DNA from: Porticoccaceae bacterium
GTDB lineage: Bacteria; Pseudomonadota; Gammaproteobacteria; Pseudomonadales; Porticoccaceae
Assembly (NCBI GenBank): GCA_028822155.1
Contig: JAPKEJ010000001.1
Coordinates: 62,001 to 126,000, forward strand
Direction of reading: 5' to 3'
DNA: 64,000 bases
The notes beneath the pieces are model-generated. The model saw only the letters and a list, made by a program, of their open reading frames with translations. It was not told the origin of the DNA and did no database searches. Every line of letters begins with the position of its first letter. The first letter of the stretch is position 1. The position numbers and the translations under genes are program-made. Positions 28,126 to 39,495 of the stretch are shown piece by piece.

Positions 28126-29001
28126 TTAGTCAACCAGTTTGGTCTTGTCTATAGAGATTAGTTTTCGTCTAGGTTGCCAGTCTGGTGGTCCAAGAATATG
28201 CCCTATAATTTCATAGAAAGACCGTGCTTGTCGAACATCTCTAGCCATGGCGGCCCAGGTATAAAAAGTAATTTTAAACGGGTTATTAGTGTTTAGGTTT
28301 TTTACTAGCCCAAAGACAACTGGGGCCTTTTCTTTAGCGTAGGTGCCAAAAATACGATCCCAAAATATAAATATATTCCCGTAATTTCTGTCTATGTATT
28401 CAAGATTGGTGCCGTGATGGACTCGATGTGTCGAAGGGGTATTGAATATTTTGTCCAGCCACCCAAGCTTAGTAATCCACTGAGTATGGCCCACGACCCC
28501 CCAGAGAGTCGCGCATAGCCCTGCAACTACCGTAATGCTCGGGTCGAAGCCAATAAAGGGCATGACCATAAAAAAAGGAACTTTTGAAATAGGCCCGAAC
28601 CAAGCTTGACGAAAGGCTACAGAGAAATTCATTTCGATACTGGAGTGGTGATTCATATGGATCGCCCACAAAACACGGACTCGATGGGAAGCCCGATGAT
28701 ACCAATAAAAAATAAAATCTATAGCTAAAAAAGTGACAACCCAAACCTGCCAAGGCACTAAGATATCGTTGAGACTCAAAATTCTGAATTGATAAAGATA
28801 AAAATAGAGGCCAAGTGTAGAGCCCTGAATTGAAACCGACGTAAGGATATTGCCGAAAAGCAGGCCCATTGTCCCGCATGTGTCACCAAGCTCATAGAAG
28901 CGAAGGTTTCTTCGCGCTGAAACAATAGTCTCAAACAAAATAAGGGTCAAAATAATAGGAACCCCTACGGCATAAACTGTTGTTGTTGAAACTTCTTGCA
29001 A
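28126..29001 (-). CDS. Sterol desaturase / fatty acid hydroxylase family membrane protein
   Basis: A 291-residue integral membrane diiron oxygenase. The His boxes are complete: YWYHRASHR (HxxxH), HMNHHS (HxxHH) and STHRVHHG (HxxHH), between at least four hydrophobic helices. Family members hydroxylate or desaturate sterols, carotenoids or alkyl lipids; the sequence does not say which. It is the first gene of a leftward group with the PqqB-like protein and the 57-residue membrane protein. Confidence 0.88.
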   Translation of the reverse strand: MQEVSTTTVYAVGVPIILTLILFETIVSARRNLRFYELGDTCGTMGLLFGNILTSVSIQGSTLGLYFYLYQFRILSLNDILVPWQVWVVTFLAIDFIFYWYHRASHRVRVLWAIHMNHHSSIEMNFSVAFRQAWFGPISKVPFFMVMPFIGFDPSITVVAGLCATLWGVVGHTQWITKLGWLDKIFNTPSTHRVHHGTNLEYIDRNYGNIFIFWDRIFGTYAKEKAPVVFGLVKNLNTNNPFKITFYTWAAMARDVRQARSFYEIIGHILGPPDWQPRRKLISIDKTKLVD

Positions 29002-29150
29002 CTATTCTCTCCCACGACTCTGGACCGCGCGTTTAAATCTAAATAACTAGATTTACATTATGTAATGGAGCGACGCTTTTTCACAGCTCTTTAGATTGGA
29101 TGGCCTAGATGATTAAAAATCGAGCAGGACATTCAAGGCATCAGGTTATG

Positions 29151-30110
29151 TTAGGAATAAATTTTGAAGCCTAAATCAGTGGTATTGAAACCTGATTCTG
29201 TAACTGCAAGAGAATCTCTGCCGGCATCCTTAGCCGCATAAAGTAGCTCATTTGTAGCTATAAGCAAATCTTCTGGTTTATTGTTTTTGTTTGGATAGAT
29301 CTCTGCAAGCCCAATGCTTAAGGTTAAAATTGGCTTAGCCTTGACTTGCTCATTAGGGATTTTTAAAGCACGTATGTTTCTCAATAACTTTAACATTAAA
29401 GAGCGAGCGCCATCTTTTTCTGTGCCGCCAAGTAATATAGCGAACTCATCCCCACCGTATCTTGCACAAATATCATCTGGTCTATTGGCTGATTTAGACA
29501 GAATAGCTCCTATAGACCTTAAATACCCATCTCCAATAGCCTGCCCATAGGTATCATTGATCTTTTTAAAATGATCTATATCAAGCCTCGCCAAAGATAT
29601 GGGCGTTTTCATTCTGACCGCTCGCACCCATTGCTGATCTAAGAACTCACCAAACACTCTTCGATTTGAAATTCCAGTTATATCATCTACCGAGGTAAGC
29701 TTTGAAACCTCCTGTTCAGCTAATTTTTGCTCTGTGATATCTCGGTGGGAGATAACCAAAAACTGAGTGTCAGACAAGATAAATTGGCTAACTCGCATCA
29801 TAAACCACCTTTCCTTTAATGGGCTATGGCAGGGGTATTCCAAGTAATAAAGGTCTTGCTCCGCGCGCGACACCTTGCGTATTCCTTTCGCGGCTCTGCG
29901 TGCAAAAGAATCTCCAGATTTCCCCGCTTCATCACAGACTTTAAGATAGTTGACGCCTTTCCAGCCACCATACTCAAACCAAGGTTCGACACGTCCTGTA
30001 TCGTCCCAACTATGGTTAGCAAACTGAATATCACCTTCAGAATCTATTACGACAATACCTTCAGATGCTGTATCCAGAACAGCTTTTATGAAATCATATG
30101 ATTTAATCAC
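29151..30110 (-). CDS. PAS-GGDEF diguanylate cyclase
   Basis: A 319-residue cytoplasmic protein without membrane helices. A PAS domain (residues 10-125, VLDTASEGIVVIDSEGDIQF and FLVISHRDITEQKLAEQEV at the PAC end) leads into a GGDEF domain. The active site RYGGDEF is intact (GGDEF 219-223), and RPDD at 210-213 is the RxxD inhibitory site five residues before it, so c-di-GMP synthesis with product inhibition is expected. The ligand of the PAS domain is unknown. Confidence 0.92.
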   Translation of the reverse strand: MIKSYDFIKAVLDTASEGIVVIDSEGDIQFANHSWDDTGRVEPWFEYGGWKGVNYLKVCDEAGKSGDSFARRAAKGIRKVSRAEQDLYYLEYPCHSPLKERWFMMRVSQFILSDTQFLVISHRDITEQKLAEQEVSKLTSVDDITGISNRRVFGEFLDQQWVRAVRMKTPISLARLDIDHFKKINDTYGQAIGDGYLRSIGAILSKSANRPDDICARYGGDEFAILLGGTEKDGARSLMLKLLRNIRALKIPNEQVKAKPILTLSIGLAEIYPNKNNKPEDLLIATNELLYAAKDAGRDSLAVTESGFNTTDLGFKIYS

Positions 30111-30183
30111 TAATGAACTCCGAAAATTTCCTTTACCCCTACTCAGAAATTTTTCATTTATATATATTTATATAACAGTTTCT

Positions 30184-30215
30184 AAAAAAATACGCTCCAG
30201 TAGAAATTGCGTATT
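30184..30215 (-). terminator. Terminator downstream of fba
   Basis: Read leftward: AATACGC, 13-base loop, GCGTATT, then seven T. It lies about 120 bases beyond the fba stop and would close the tkt-epd-pgk-fba transcript. Its stem closely resembles the dsbA terminator at 47.46 kb. Confidence 0.75.
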
Positions 30216-30336
30216 CTTCCTAATAGTCGATATACGGCCTATAGAAAAAGTCAGGCTAATCTAATAGACATAGTTATTTGAGAAAAATATAAGATGCCAT
30301 CCAAACAACATTTAATGTCCAAATCAAACGCTAAAA

Positions 30337-31401
30337 TTAATTTATCTTAGGGTCTAGCTCTCCGCTTTGATAGCGCGCGGTCATAGCATCCAAACTAAGA
30401 GCTCGAATTTTGGAGGCATTACCCGCTGTTTCAAAGGCCTCATAACGCGCAGCCGCTATATCCTGCATCGCAGTAATAGTTTCTTTCAGATAGGCACGCG
30501 GATCGAAAGCGCTGGGATTTTCCGCTAAGAAACGACGCACGGCTCCAGTCGACGCTAGACGCAGGTCGGTATCGATATTAATTTTACGAACACCATGCTT
30601 AATACCTTCACAAATTTGATCGACTGGAACACCGTAAGTTTCTGGTATCTCTCCACCGTACTGATTAATTATCGCTAGCCATTCTTGGGGAACCGAGGAC
30701 GACCCATGCATCACCAAATGAGTGCCTGGAATACGCTGATGAATTGCTCTGATTCGATCTATAGCGAGAATATCACCAGTAGGCGGCCGACTAAACTTAT
30801 ACGCACCATGGGATGTGCCGCACGCAATAGCCAAAGTGTCGACCTGAGTTTTGGCAACAAAATCCGCAGCTTCTTCAGGGTCAGTTAACATTTGCTCCTG
30901 AGACAGCGTCCCTTCTGCTCCAACACCGTCCTCTTCTCCTGCCTGGCCCGTTTCCAATGAACCGAGACAACCGAGCTCGCCCTCCACAGAAACTCCACAG
31001 GCATGAGCCATCTCAACAGTGCGGCGTGTTACATCAACATTGTAATCATAGCTTGATGGCGTTTTACCATCTTCTTCAAGAGATCCATCCATCATTACAG
31101 AGGTGAATCCAAGCTGAATAGATCGCTGGCAAATAGCTGGGCTGGTACCGTGATCTTGGTGCATACAAACAGGAATATGCGGCCATTCTTCTACTGCGGC
31201 CTGAATTAAATGCCGTAAAAAAGGTGCTCCGGCATATTTACGCGCACCCGCCGAGGCTTGCACAATCACCGGGCTATCTGTCTGATCTGCGGCCATCATA
31301 ATGGCGCGCATTTGCTCAAGATTATTAACATTAAATGCAGGTACGCCGTAACTATATTCTGCAGCGTGATCAAGCATCTGTCGTAGTGAAATAAGTGCCA
31401 T
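30337..31401 (-). CDS. fba: Fructose-bisphosphate aldolase, class II
   Basis: A 354-residue zinc-dependent aldolase. Zn-binding HQDHG, the [20 protein letters not shown] block and the substrate loop [10 protein letters not shown] are intact; [17 protein letters not shown] is the phosphate-binding end. This is the Calvin-type subclass found in Pseudomonas. The frame runs on to 31524 inside pgk, but ATG 31401 begins the conserved [15 protein letters not shown] and has AAGGAT 9 bases upstream. It ends the leftward tkt-epd-pgk-fba cluster, 64 bp after pgk. Confidence 0.96.
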   Translation of the reverse strand: MALISLRQMLDHAAEYSYGVPAFNVNNLEQMRAIMMAADQTDSPVIVQASAGARKYAGAPFLRHLIQAAVEEWPHIPVCMHQDHGTSPAICQRSIQLGFTSVMMDGSLEEDGKTPSSYDYNVDVTRRTVEMAHACGVSVEGELGCLGSLETGQAGEEDGVGAEGTLSQEQMLTDPEEAADFVAKTQVDTLAIACGTSHGAYKFSRPPTGDILAIDRIRAIHQRIPGTHLVMHGSSSVPQEWLAIINQYGGEIPETYGVPVDQICEGIKHGVRKINIDTDLRLASTGAVRRFLAENPSAFDPRAYLKETITAMQDIAAARYEAFETAGNASKIRALSLDAMTARYQSGELDPKIN

Positions 31402-31465
31402 AGCTAATATCCTTTTTAACTTTTTTGATACTGTAGTTATAGATGTAAATACTCTAATTTTAAAG

Positions 31466-32629
31466 CTAACCATTGCCCCGCTGCTTAAGAATAGCGACAG
31501 CCGGCAGCTCCTTGCCTTCAACATACTCTAAAAACGCACCACCCCCAGTGGAAATATACGATATTTTATCGGCTATCGCATATTTATCCACTGCTGCTAG
31601 AGTGTCTCCACCGCCTGCAATAGAGAACCCGTTACTTTCTGCGATAGCTTTAGCTAAGGTTTCTGTGCCTCTTCCAAATTGCGAGAACTCAAAAACCCCT
31701 ACTGGGCCATTCCAAATAATAGTCCCCATCGACACCATCAACTTTGCTAAATGGTCCGCCGTTTGAGGGCCTATATCGAAAATCATATCATCTTCGGCCA
31801 CCTCATCAACTAACTTCACTATTGCCTCTGCAGACTCTGAGAATACTTTACCAACAACCACATCTGTCGGTAGTGGAATATTTGTCTTTGCCATGAGAGC
31901 TCGAGCCACCGGAATTAAGTCTGGCTCATAGAGCGATTTCCCAACCGGTTTGCCCGCTGCGGCTAAAAAGGTATTGGCGATACCTCCGCCAACGATTAAC
32001 TGGTCGACCTTTCCTGCTAGGCTCTCTAATACCATTAGTTTGGTAGACACTTTAGACCCGCCAACGATAGCCCCAATGGGCGCTTTAGGCGTGGCAAGTG
32101 CTTGCGCTAAAGCATCAAGCTCCTTAGCCAGAAGGGGCCCGGCGCAGGCAATCGGCGCATATTTAGCAACACCATGGGTCGATGCCTGAGCACGGTGCGC
32201 CGTGCCAAAAGCGTCCATAACAAAAATATCACACAGCGCGGCATAGGCTTTAGCAAGATCGTCATCATTGTTTTTTTCACCCACATTAAAACGGACATTT
32301 TCTAGCATAGTCACTTCACCGTCTCGAAGGTCGATGCCTTCATGCCAATGCTCCACCAAACTGACAGTTTCTCCAAGCTGTTCACCCATAAACTTAGCAA
32401 CTGGCGCTAGACTATGCTCTAAACTTACTACTCCTTCAGCAGGCCTACCTAAATGAGACATTAAAATAACCTTGGCGCCTGCCTGCAATGCCAACCTAAT
32501 AGTTGGTAAGCTTGCTTTTATTCGAGCGTCGCTGGTCACTTGGCCATCTTTGATTGGCACATTTAGATCTTGGCGTATTAACACTCGACGGCCAGTTAGA
32601 TTTAACTCCGTCATTAACTTCAAGGTCAT
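31466..32629 (-). CDS. pgk: Phosphoglycerate kinase
   Basis: A 387-residue glycolytic and gluconeogenic kinase, the length of E. coli Pgk. [50 protein letters not shown] and the nucleotide loop [11 protein letters not shown] are all canonical. The start [16 protein letters not shown] parallels the E. coli start. It lies 44 bp after epd in the leftward cluster. Confidence 0.97.
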   Translation of the reverse strand: MTLKLMTELNLTGRRVLIRQDLNVPIKDGQVTSDARIKASLPTIRLALQAGAKVILMSHLGRPAEGVVSLEHSLAPVAKFMGEQLGETVSLVEHWHEGIDLRDGEVTMLENVRFNVGEKNNDDDLAKAYAALCDIFVMDAFGTAHRAQASTHGVAKYAPIACAGPLLAKELDALAQALATPKAPIGAIVGGSKVSTKLMVLESLAGKVDQLIVGGGIANTFLAAAGKPVGKSLYEPDLIPVARALMAKTNIPLPTDVVVGKVFSESAEAIVKLVDEVAEDDMIFDIGPQTADHLAKLMVSMGTIIWNGPVGVFEFSQFGRGTETLAKAIAESNGFSIAGGGDTLAAVDKYAIADKISYISTGGGAFLEYVEGKELPAVAILKQRGNG

Positions 32630-32673
32630 TCCCCTACTTCCTTTTGGGTGGATTCAATTTCTGTGGTCTCTAA

Positions 32674-33690
32674 TCACAATATTTTCCCAGACCAATAGTG
32701 CAGCGTATCCAGCATTCGATTGGCATAACCCCACTCATTATCAAACCAAATGAGCACCTTGACCAATTTTTGCTGACTTACTCGTGTTTGACTCGCATCA
32801 ACAACACCACTGCGGGGGTCGTGATTAAAATCACAGGAAGCTAAAGGCTCTTCAGTATAACCAAGAATTCCTTGCAGCTCGCCCGACGACGCCTCGGCTA
32901 AAACAGCATTGACTGTCGCCAAATCGACTGGGGTATTTAGCATCACTGATAAATCAATCGCCGATACGTTGGCTGTCGGAACCCGCATAGCTTGGGCTTC
33001 AAAACGCCCAGCCAGCTCCGGTAACAGCCGATCGATACCCAGCGCTAAACCTGTTTCTACTGGAATGATTGACTGCATCGACCCTCGAGTTTTACGCAGA
33101 TCTGTGTGGTGATAGGCATCAATAACCGGCTGATCATTCATCGCAGAATGAATGGTTGTGATAACGCCGCCATCGACGCCAAAGTAATCATTGAGTACCT
33201 TTATCACTGGAACAACACAGTTGGTGGAACAAGACGCGCTGGAAATAATCGTTTCCAAACCATTAAGAATTTGGTGGTTAACCCCATAGACAATGGTTGC
33301 ATCAACGCTAGATTCTGCGGGTTGTGAGAACAATACCCGCTTAGCCCCACTTGTTATGTGTTGCTGAGCAGTAACACGGTCAGAAAAACTGCCGCTACAT
33401 TCCAGCACCACATCAATGTCCAACTCTTGCCAAGGCAGTTGCCGCAAGTCTTTATAATTAACTATCTGTATAGGGTCATTATTGACGGTTAGAGTCTGTC
33501 GGTCTATCTCGACAGTGCCAGGAAACCTACCATGAGTCGAATCATAGCGGGTTAAATGGGCTATGGTTTTACTTTCAGCAGGCTCATTGATAGCGACTAC
33601 CTGAGCCCAATCACGCGCGCCAGATTCATAGAGCGCCCGCAACACCGAGCGCCCAATACGTCCATAACCATTAATAGCAATGCGTAACAC
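32674..33690 (-). CDS. epd: Erythrose-4-phosphate dehydrogenase
   Basis: A 338-residue GAPDH-fold enzyme. [19 protein letters not shown] binds [11 protein letters not shown] contains the catalytic Cys, and [20 protein letters not shown] supplies the catalytic His. The AMNDQxVIDAYHxTDLRxTR stretch and [18 protein letters not shown] are typical of Epd rather than GapA. It oxidises erythrose-4-phosphate toward pyridoxal phosphate synthesis, though some members also act on glyceraldehyde-3-phosphate. Its start overlaps the tkt stop by one base. Confidence 0.9.
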   Translation of the reverse strand: MLRIAINGYGRIGRSVLRALYESGARDWAQVVAINEPAESKTIAHLTRYDSTHGRFPGTVEIDRQTLTVNNDPIQIVNYKDLRQLPWQELDIDVVLECSGSFSDRVTAQQHITSGAKRVLFSQPAESSVDATIVYGVNHQILNGLETIISSASCSTNCVVPVIKVLNDYFGVDGGVITTIHSAMNDQPVIDAYHHTDLRKTRGSMQSIIPVETGLALGIDRLLPELAGRFEAQAMRVPTANVSAIDLSVMLNTPVDLATVNAVLAEASSGELQGILGYTEEPLASCDFNHDPRSGVVDASQTRVSQQKLVKVLIWFDNEWGYANRMLDTLHYWSGKIL

Positions 33691-35684
33691 TAGCCAAGTG
33701 ACTCCATAACATTAGCTACTACATTCTCAACAGTGAACCCAAACTCTTTCATAAGGACTCCGCCGGGTGCGGATTCCCCAAAGCTGCGCATGCCCACAAC
33801 CCGCCCATCAAGACCAACGAACTTATACCAATAGTCTGCGTGCAAGGCTTCAACAGCTACTCTCGCCCTAATTTCAGGGGTCAATACTGAGTCACGATAG
33901 TCAGCATCTTGGGCCGAAAAGATTTCCGCGCAAGGCATGGACACTACCCGAGCTCGAATACCCTGATCAGCCAATTGATTAGCTGCAGAGACCGCCAATT
34001 CAACTTCTGAACCAGTGGCAATAATAATGGCTTGAGGATCAGTGCAATCTTGTAAGACATAGCCCCCTTTAGCGATCGCTGCGACCTGTTGGTTTGTTCT
34101 TGGCATCGGGGCTAAACCCTGCCTGCTGAATACCAATGCACTAGGTCCCTGTCGATTCTCAATAGCGCTTTTCCAGCACACCGCCGACTCTACCGTGTCA
34201 CAAGGCCGCCAAGTATTTAAGTTAGGCGTCGACCTAAGAGCGCTCAGTTGCTCAACAGGTTGGTGAGTTGGCCCATCTTCTCCAAGACCAATAGAGTCAT
34301 GCGTATAAACAAAGATACTCTGCTGTTTCATTATCGCAGCCATACGCACAGCGTTGCGTGCATACTCCATAAACATCAAGAAGGTGGCACCGTAATTAAT
34401 AAAGCCGCCATGCAAGGCGATACCATTCATCATCGCGCTCATGCCAAATTCACGAACACCGTAGTAAATGTAATTGCCGTCAGCATTTTCACTGCTGATA
34501 TCTTTTGATCCTGACCAGATAGTCAGATTTGAACCCGCTAAATCTGCTGATCCGCCAAGTAATTCAGGCAACATTGGTCCATAGGCATTCAAGCAATTTT
34601 GGGATGCTTTACGAGAGGCCACCTTTTCCATTTTGTCTTGGCATTGTTGAATATAAGCATCAGCTTTACTGCTAAAGTCTACTGGAAGTTCGCCACTAGT
34701 TCGTCGCTCAAATTCAGCGGCTAAGTCAGGATGTGCGGCTCTGTAGGCGTCTAAGGTTGAATTCCATCCGCTCTGAGCAACAACACCCTTATTTATCGCG
34801 CTCCATCCCGCATAGTGGTCTGTAGGTATCTCGAATGGTCCATGAACCCAGCCCAGTTTCTTGCGCGCCAAGATAATTTCATCGGCCCCAAGAGGCGCAC
34901 CGTGACAGTCCTCTTTGCCCTGCTTGTTAGGCGATCCAAACCCAATAATAGTTTTGCAACAGATCAGCGTTGGTTTGGCTGTTTCGGCCCGAGCTAGTTC
35001 TATTGCTGCTTTAATCGCATCGCTATCGTGACCATCGACGTCAGCAACCACGTGCCAACCGTAAGCTTCAAACCGGGCAGGTGTATCATCGTTAAACCAG
35101 CCCTCAACCTCACCGTCGATTGAAATGCCATTGTCATCATAAAACGCAGTTAATTTACTCAGGCCTAAAGTACCCGCCAGAGAACAAACCTCATGAGAAA
35201 TGCCTTCCATCAGACAGCCATCACCTAAAAAGGTGTAAGTCTGATGATCGACCACATCATGGCCGGGTCGATTAAATTGGGCAGCCAGTACCTTCTCGGC
35301 TAACGCCATACCAATCGCATTACTAATGCCTTGACCAAGAGGGCCCGTAGTTGTCTCTACCCCGGGCGCGTATCCATATTCGGGGTGCCCTGGTGTCCTT
35401 GAGTGTAACTGACGGAAATTTTTCAATTCTTCAATTGGCAAATCATATCCACTGAGATGAAGCAGGGAATAGAGCAACATAGAACCATGGCCATTGGACA
35501 ATACAAATCGATCTCGATTAACCCATTCAGGATCGGATGGATTATGTTTTAAGTAGTCATTCCACAGAACTTCTGCAATATCTGCCATGCCCATCGGCGC
35601 ACCCGGGTGACCACTGTTGGCTTGTTGCACTGCATCCATACTGAGCGCTCGAATAGCATTGGCAAGGTCTCTGCGTGAGGCCAT
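33690..35684 (-). CDS. tkt: Transketolase
   Basis: A 664-residue thiamine-diphosphate enzyme of the pentose phosphate pathway. [20 protein letters not shown] at the start, the ThDP-binding [14 protein letters not shown] and the C-terminal VTPEIR block match E. coli TktA (663 residues). AGGAG stands 9 bases before the ATG. It leads the leftward tkt-epd-pgk-fba operon and is divergent from the methyl-cycle operon across 178 bp. Confidence 0.97.
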   Translation of the reverse strand: MASRRDLANAIRALSMDAVQQANSGHPGAPMGMADIAEVLWNDYLKHNPSDPEWVNRDRFVLSNGHGSMLLYSLLHLSGYDLPIEELKNFRQLHSRTPGHPEYGYAPGVETTTGPLGQGISNAIGMALAEKVLAAQFNRPGHDVVDHQTYTFLGDGCLMEGISHEVCSLAGTLGLSKLTAFYDDNGISIDGEVEGWFNDDTPARFEAYGWHVVADVDGHDSDAIKAAIELARAETAKPTLICCKTIIGFGSPNKQGKEDCHGAPLGADEIILARKKLGWVHGPFEIPTDHYAGWSAINKGVVAQSGWNSTLDAYRAAHPDLAAEFERRTSGELPVDFSSKADAYIQQCQDKMEKVASRKASQNCLNAYGPMLPELLGGSADLAGSNLTIWSGSKDISSENADGNYIYYGVREFGMSAMMNGIALHGGFINYGATFLMFMEYARNAVRMAAIMKQQSIFVYTHDSIGLGEDGPTHQPVEQLSALRSTPNLNTWRPCDTVESAVCWKSAIENRQGPSALVFSRQGLAPMPRTNQQVAAIAKGGYVLQDCTDPQAIIIATGSEVELAVSAANQLADQGIRARVVSMPCAEIFSAQDADYRDSVLTPEIRARVAVEALHADYWYKFVGLDGRVVGMRSFGESAPGGVLMKEFGFTVENVVANVMESLG

Positions 35685-35814
35685 GGGTTGTTACTCCTAA
35701 AAGGGGAAATGTGAATTGTTCATTGTCTCTCAGACAAGCATGCCAGTAAACCGATATTCGCTATTCATTAGACTCTCGCCACCAATATAGCGGCAGAACT
35801 TTAACTCTAATCCC

Positions 35815-35836
35815 TATATTAAAATATTTTGATATA
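35815..35836. promoter_or_regulatory. 22-bp near-perfect palindrome, candidate ArsR/SahR-type operator
   Basis: The half-sites TATATTAAAAT and ATTTTGATATA are reverse complements except for one T/G position. The element lies 26 bases before the regulator ATG, and a further TGATATA copy at 35848-35854 repeats that of 35830-35836 at an 18-base interval. Its position fits autoregulation of the operon and possibly control of tkt. ArsR-family operators are AT-rich inverted repeats of this size; binding is inferred. Confidence 0.6.
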
Positions 35837-35862
35837 TGTTTTATGCGTGATATAGTGGCGGC

Positions 35863-36858
35863 ATGTTGTCTTCAATGCCATTTAACCATGAAACTCGATC
35901 AGCTACTGACACCAGCGTTATTACGGCGTTGTGCAAAGCGGCTGGTGATCCACTTCGCATGCAGATTTTAAAAGTGCTGCAGCAAAACGCTTATGGCGTT
36001 TTAGAAATGTGTCAGATCTTTGATATTCGTCAACCCGCCATGAGCCACCATCTCAAAATTCTTGCCAACGCGGGTTTAGTAGCAACTCGGCGCGAAGGAA
36101 CGACCATTTTTTATCGCCGCAATGAGATGCATCCTGATACTGACCTGCAGGCATTGCAACATAGCCTTTTTCATACCATTGATGAGGCGGCGCTTGATCC
36201 AAATCTACGAAATCGACTAGCCGAAATAAACGGCACTCGTGCTGCAGCATCTGTCACTTTTTTTAATCAAAATGCTATTCGCTTTGAGGAAAATCAAGAC
36301 TTAATCGCTAGCTGGTCTGACTATGGCGACAGTGTCGAAAGTTTTTTGATTAATAGTACGTCCAGCAACCAATTAGCCCTAGAAATTGGTCCGGGTTATG
36401 GTCAGTTCTTATCTCGGCTGTCGACTGTTTTTGATCGAGTGACTGCGTTAGATAACTCCGAAGAAATGTTGGAGCAGTGCCGAAACCGATCTTCTGTTCA
36501 AGGCTTAACTAACATAGACTTTATGCTCGGCGATACTAATAAGGCCATCGATAATAGTGTTAAAGCCGACTTTATTTCGTTGAACATGGTGCTGCATCAC
36601 AACCCAACTCCCGCAGAAATAATCGCTGACTGCGCACAACTTATGAACAAAAACGGTACTTTATTAATCACTGAGCTTTGTGCGCATGATCAAGAGTGGG
36701 TAAAAGAAGCTTGCGGCGATCTGTGGTTAGGGTTTGAACCAGAATCGCTCACCCAGTGGTGCTCGGCAGCTAACTTGGCCGAAGGCAACAGTCAGTACCT
36801 CACGCAACGCAATGGTTTTCGAATCCAATTACGCCAATTCACTTTAGACACCAAATAA
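35863..36858 (+). CDS. ArsR-family regulator fused to a SAM-dependent methyltransferase domain (SahR-like)
   Basis: A 331-residue two-domain protein. Residues 15-95 form an ArsR winged helix (KAAGDPLRMQILKVLQQNAYG, IRQPAMSHHLKILANAGLVA). Residues 130-320 form a class-I methyltransferase fold with ALEIGPGYGQFLSRL as the SAM loop and NMVLHHNPTP. The N-terminal domain lacks Cys metal ligands, so a metabolite signal is likelier than metal. It starts an operon with metK, ahcY and metF, and ArsR-type SahR proteins sensing S-adenosylhomocysteine control such genes in proteobacteria, so this is a probable SahR. A second in-frame ATG at 35875 is possible. Confidence 0.82.
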   Translation: MLSSMPFNHETRSATDTSVITALCKAAGDPLRMQILKVLQQNAYGVLEMCQIFDIRQPAMSHHLKILANAGLVATRREGTTIFYRRNEMHPDTDLQALQHSLFHTIDEAALDPNLRNRLAEINGTRAAASVTFFNQNAIRFEENQDLIASWSDYGDSVESFLINSTSSNQLALEIGPGYGQFLSRLSTVFDRVTALDNSEEMLEQCRNRSSVQGLTNIDFMLGDTNKAIDNSVKADFISLNMVLHHNPTPAEIIADCAQLMNKNGTLLITELCAHDQEWVKEACGDLWLGFEPESLTQWCSAANLAEGNSQYLTQRNGFRIQLRQFTLDTK

Positions 36859-36873
36859 TTTAAGGAGAAGCTT

Positions 36874-38028
36874 ATGTCTACATATAACTTATTCACCTCT
36901 GAGTCAGTATCAGAAGGCCATCCAGATAAAATGGCAGATCAAATTTCTGATGCTGTACTTGACGCAATCATTGCCGATGATCCCAATTCCCGCGTTGCCG
37001 TAGAAACGATGGTAAAAACCGGAATGACTATTATTGCTGGAGAAGTGAGAACCAATACCTATGTTGACCTAGAAGAAGTAGTCCGAAATGTGATTACTGA
37101 TATCGGCTATGATAATTCGGATGTTGGTTTTGATGGTAATACTTGTGCAGTTTTAAATGCTATAGGGAAACAGTCTAACGATATTGCTCAAGGTGTTGAT
37201 GAAGCTGCTAACAAAGACATTGGTGCTGGCGACCAAGGGCTGATGTTTGGCTATGCGACCAACGAAACCAAGGTGCTTATGCCGGCTCCTATTTACTACT
37301 CTCACCTTTTAGTTAAACGTCAAGCGGAAGTCCGTAAAGATGGGACTTTGCCTTGGTTGCGGCCCGACGCAAAAAGCCAAGTGACTTTGAGATATGATCA
37401 AGGTAAGCCGGTAGCCATCGATGCGGTTGTACTTTCTACTCAGCATTCGCCTGATATCTCTTTATCTGATCTCCAAGAAGCAGTTCGCGCTGAGATTATT
37501 TCGCCAGTGCTTCCTGCAGAATGGCTTCACGAAGGAACCCAATATCATATTAACCCAACGGGCCAATTTATCATTGGCGGCCCTGTAGGTGATTGCGGAT
37601 TAACAGGCCGCAAAATTATTGTTGATACCTACGGTGGTATGGCTCACCACGGTGGCGGAGCATTTTCTGGAAAGGATCCCACTAAGGTAGATCGCTCAGC
37701 AGCCTACGCGGGCAGATACGTTGCCAAAAACATAGTTGCCGCTGGTTTAGCTGACCGCTGTGAAATACAAATTTCCTACGCTATTGGTGTAACTGAGCCA
37801 ACGTCCATAAGTGTTGAAACCTATGGCACTGGCAAGCTTTCTGACGAAGAAATTGTGACATTGATTCGAGAGCATTTTGATCTGCGCCCTAGAGGCCTGA
37901 TAGAGATGTTAGATCTGCGTCGACCCATCTACAAAGCAACTGCTGCCTATGGCCACTTTGGTCGCGAAGAGGAAAACTTCACCTGGGAAAAAACAGATAA
38001 AGTATCCCTCCTCAAAAAAGCACTGTAG
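36874..38028 (+). CDS. metK: S-adenosylmethionine synthetase
   Basis: A 384-residue enzyme making SAM from ATP and methionine. [20 protein letters not shown], the [12 protein letters not shown] hexapeptide loop and [19 protein letters not shown] are diagnostic. It follows the ArsR-type regulator by 15 bp with AAGGAG before the ATG, so it is co-transcribed and probably repressed by that protein. Confidence 0.98.
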   Translation: MSTYNLFTSESVSEGHPDKMADQISDAVLDAIIADDPNSRVAVETMVKTGMTIIAGEVRTNTYVDLEEVVRNVITDIGYDNSDVGFDGNTCAVLNAIGKQSNDIAQGVDEAANKDIGAGDQGLMFGYATNETKVLMPAPIYYSHLLVKRQAEVRKDGTLPWLRPDAKSQVTLRYDQGKPVAIDAVVLSTQHSPDISLSDLQEAVRAEIISPVLPAEWLHEGTQYHINPTGQFIIGGPVGDCGLTGRKIIVDTYGGMAHHGGGAFSGKDPTKVDRSAAYAGRYVAKNIVAAGLADRCEIQISYAIGVTEPTSISVETYGTGKLSDEEIVTLIREHFDLRPRGLIEMLDLRRPIYKATAAYGHFGREEENFTWEKTDKVSLLKKAL

Positions 38029-38078
38029 CAACAAATAATATTTTTTATTTTAAACATTAATTCATAAGGAATTACATC

Positions 38079-39473
38079 ATGACTTCAGTAGTACAAGATA
38101 TCGACAATAATAAAGGATTCGCCGACTATAAGGTTGCCGATATTTCTCTTGCTGATTGGGGTAAGAAAGAAATCTCTATCGCTGAATCAGAAATGCCCGC
38201 ATTGATGACTTTGCGCGAAAAATACCGCGCAGAGCAACCTTTGGCCGACGCCAGAATACTCGGCTGTATTCATATGACGATTCAAACCGCCGTGCTGATC
38301 GAAACCCTCGTCGCCCTGGGTGCAGAAGTACGCTGGACTTCTTGTAATATTTTTTCCACTCAAGACCACGCCGCAGCGGCAGTTGCCGCTAGCGGAACAC
38401 CAGTTTTTGCCTGGAAGGGAGAGACGGAAGAAGAGTACGAATGGTGTCTTGAGCAGCAGGTATTAAAAGATGGGCAGCCCTGGAATGCCAACATGATTCT
38501 AGACGATGGTGGTGATCTAACTTCGCTACTGCATGATAAGTATCCTCAGGTACTTGAGGCTGTTCATGGGGTTACCGAAGAGACGACTACAGGTGTCCAC
38601 CGCCTTTATGAAATGCTTAAAGCGGGCGAACTAAAGGTTCCCGCAATCAATGTTAATGATTCGGTAACAAAGTCAAAGTGCGACAATAAATATGGGTGCC
38701 GTCACAGTTTGAACGATGCCATAAAACGCGCTACTGACCATCTTCTGTCTGGAAAGAAAGCGGTCGTTGTTGGCTATGGTGATGTAGGTAAAGGATCTGC
38801 CCAGTCTTTAAGACAAGAAGGAATGATTGTGAAGATTACTGAAGTTGATCCAATTTGCGCCATGCAGGCCTGCTTGGACGGCTTTGAAATCGTATCAACA
38901 TATAATGACGGTGATTCTAGCAAAGGAGTCAATAGCGAACTACTGGCTAATACCGATATGTTGGTAACCACCACGGGTAACTACAACGTCTGTGGTTCTG
39001 ATGTTTTAGGTGCGCTTAAAAGTGGCGCTGTTGTGTGTAATATTGGTCATTTCGATAATGAAATTGATACCGCTTTCATGCGCGAAAATTGGGAATGGGA
39101 TGAAATCAAACCTCAGGTACACAAAATCTACCGCAATAAAGACACCAACGACCACCTGTTATTGCTAGCTGAAGGTCGTCTAGTGAATCTAGGTAATGCG
39201 ACCGGGCACCCAAGTCGAATCATGGACGGATCTTTCGCTAATCAGGTACTGGCTCAGATTGATTTATATAAGAAGCAATTTGCTGCTCAGGACGATGCGA
39301 CCAAAGCTGAGATGCTGCGCGTTGAGGTTCTGCCAAAACATCTTGATGAAGAGGTTGCTCGTTACATGGTTGGTGGATTCGGAGGCGTTATGACCCAGTT
39401 GACCCAAGAGCAAGCTGACTACATTAACGTTTCTGTGAACGGCCCGTTCAAAGGCGATAGCTATAAGTACTAA
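38079..39473 (+). CDS. ahcY: S-adenosylhomocysteine hydrolase
   Basis: A 464-residue NAD-dependent enzyme that splits SAH into adenosine and homocysteine. [40 protein letters not shown], the NAD loop [13 protein letters not shown] and [10 protein letters not shown] are all family blocks. Use of AhcY, rather than the Pfs/LuxS route, matches other marine gammaproteobacteria and Pseudomonas. It lies 50 bp after metK. No SAH-riboswitch-like fold is evident in that short gap. Confidence 0.98.
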   Translation: MTSVVQDIDNNKGFADYKVADISLADWGKKEISIAESEMPALMTLREKYRAEQPLADARILGCIHMTIQTAVLIETLVALGAEVRWTSCNIFSTQDHAAAAVAASGTPVFAWKGETEEEYEWCLEQQVLKDGQPWNANMILDDGGDLTSLLHDKYPQVLEAVHGVTEETTTGVHRLYEMLKAGELKVPAINVNDSVTKSKCDNKYGCRHSLNDAIKRATDHLLSGKKAVVVGYGDVGKGSAQSLRQEGMIVKITEVDPICAMQACLDGFEIVSTYNDGDSSKGVNSELLANTDMLVTTTGNYNVCGSDVLGALKSGAVVCNIGHFDNEIDTAFMRENWEWDEIKPQVHKIYRNKDTNDHLLLLAEGRLVNLGNATGHPSRIMDGSFANQVLAQIDLYKKQFAAQDDATKAEMLRVEVLPKHLDEEVARYMVGGFGGVMTQLTQEQADYINVSVNGPFKGDSYKY

Positions 39474-39495
39474 CTATCTTGCTAACTTAGTATCT

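Noticed and set aside
28469-28879. 136-residue frame within the desaturase-like gene
   Set aside because: Same strand, other frame of a gene with intact His boxes; composition is not protein-like.
38029-38078. SAH riboswitch upstream of ahcY
   Set aside because: The gap after metK is only 50 AT-rich bases with no stable stem, too short for the known fold.
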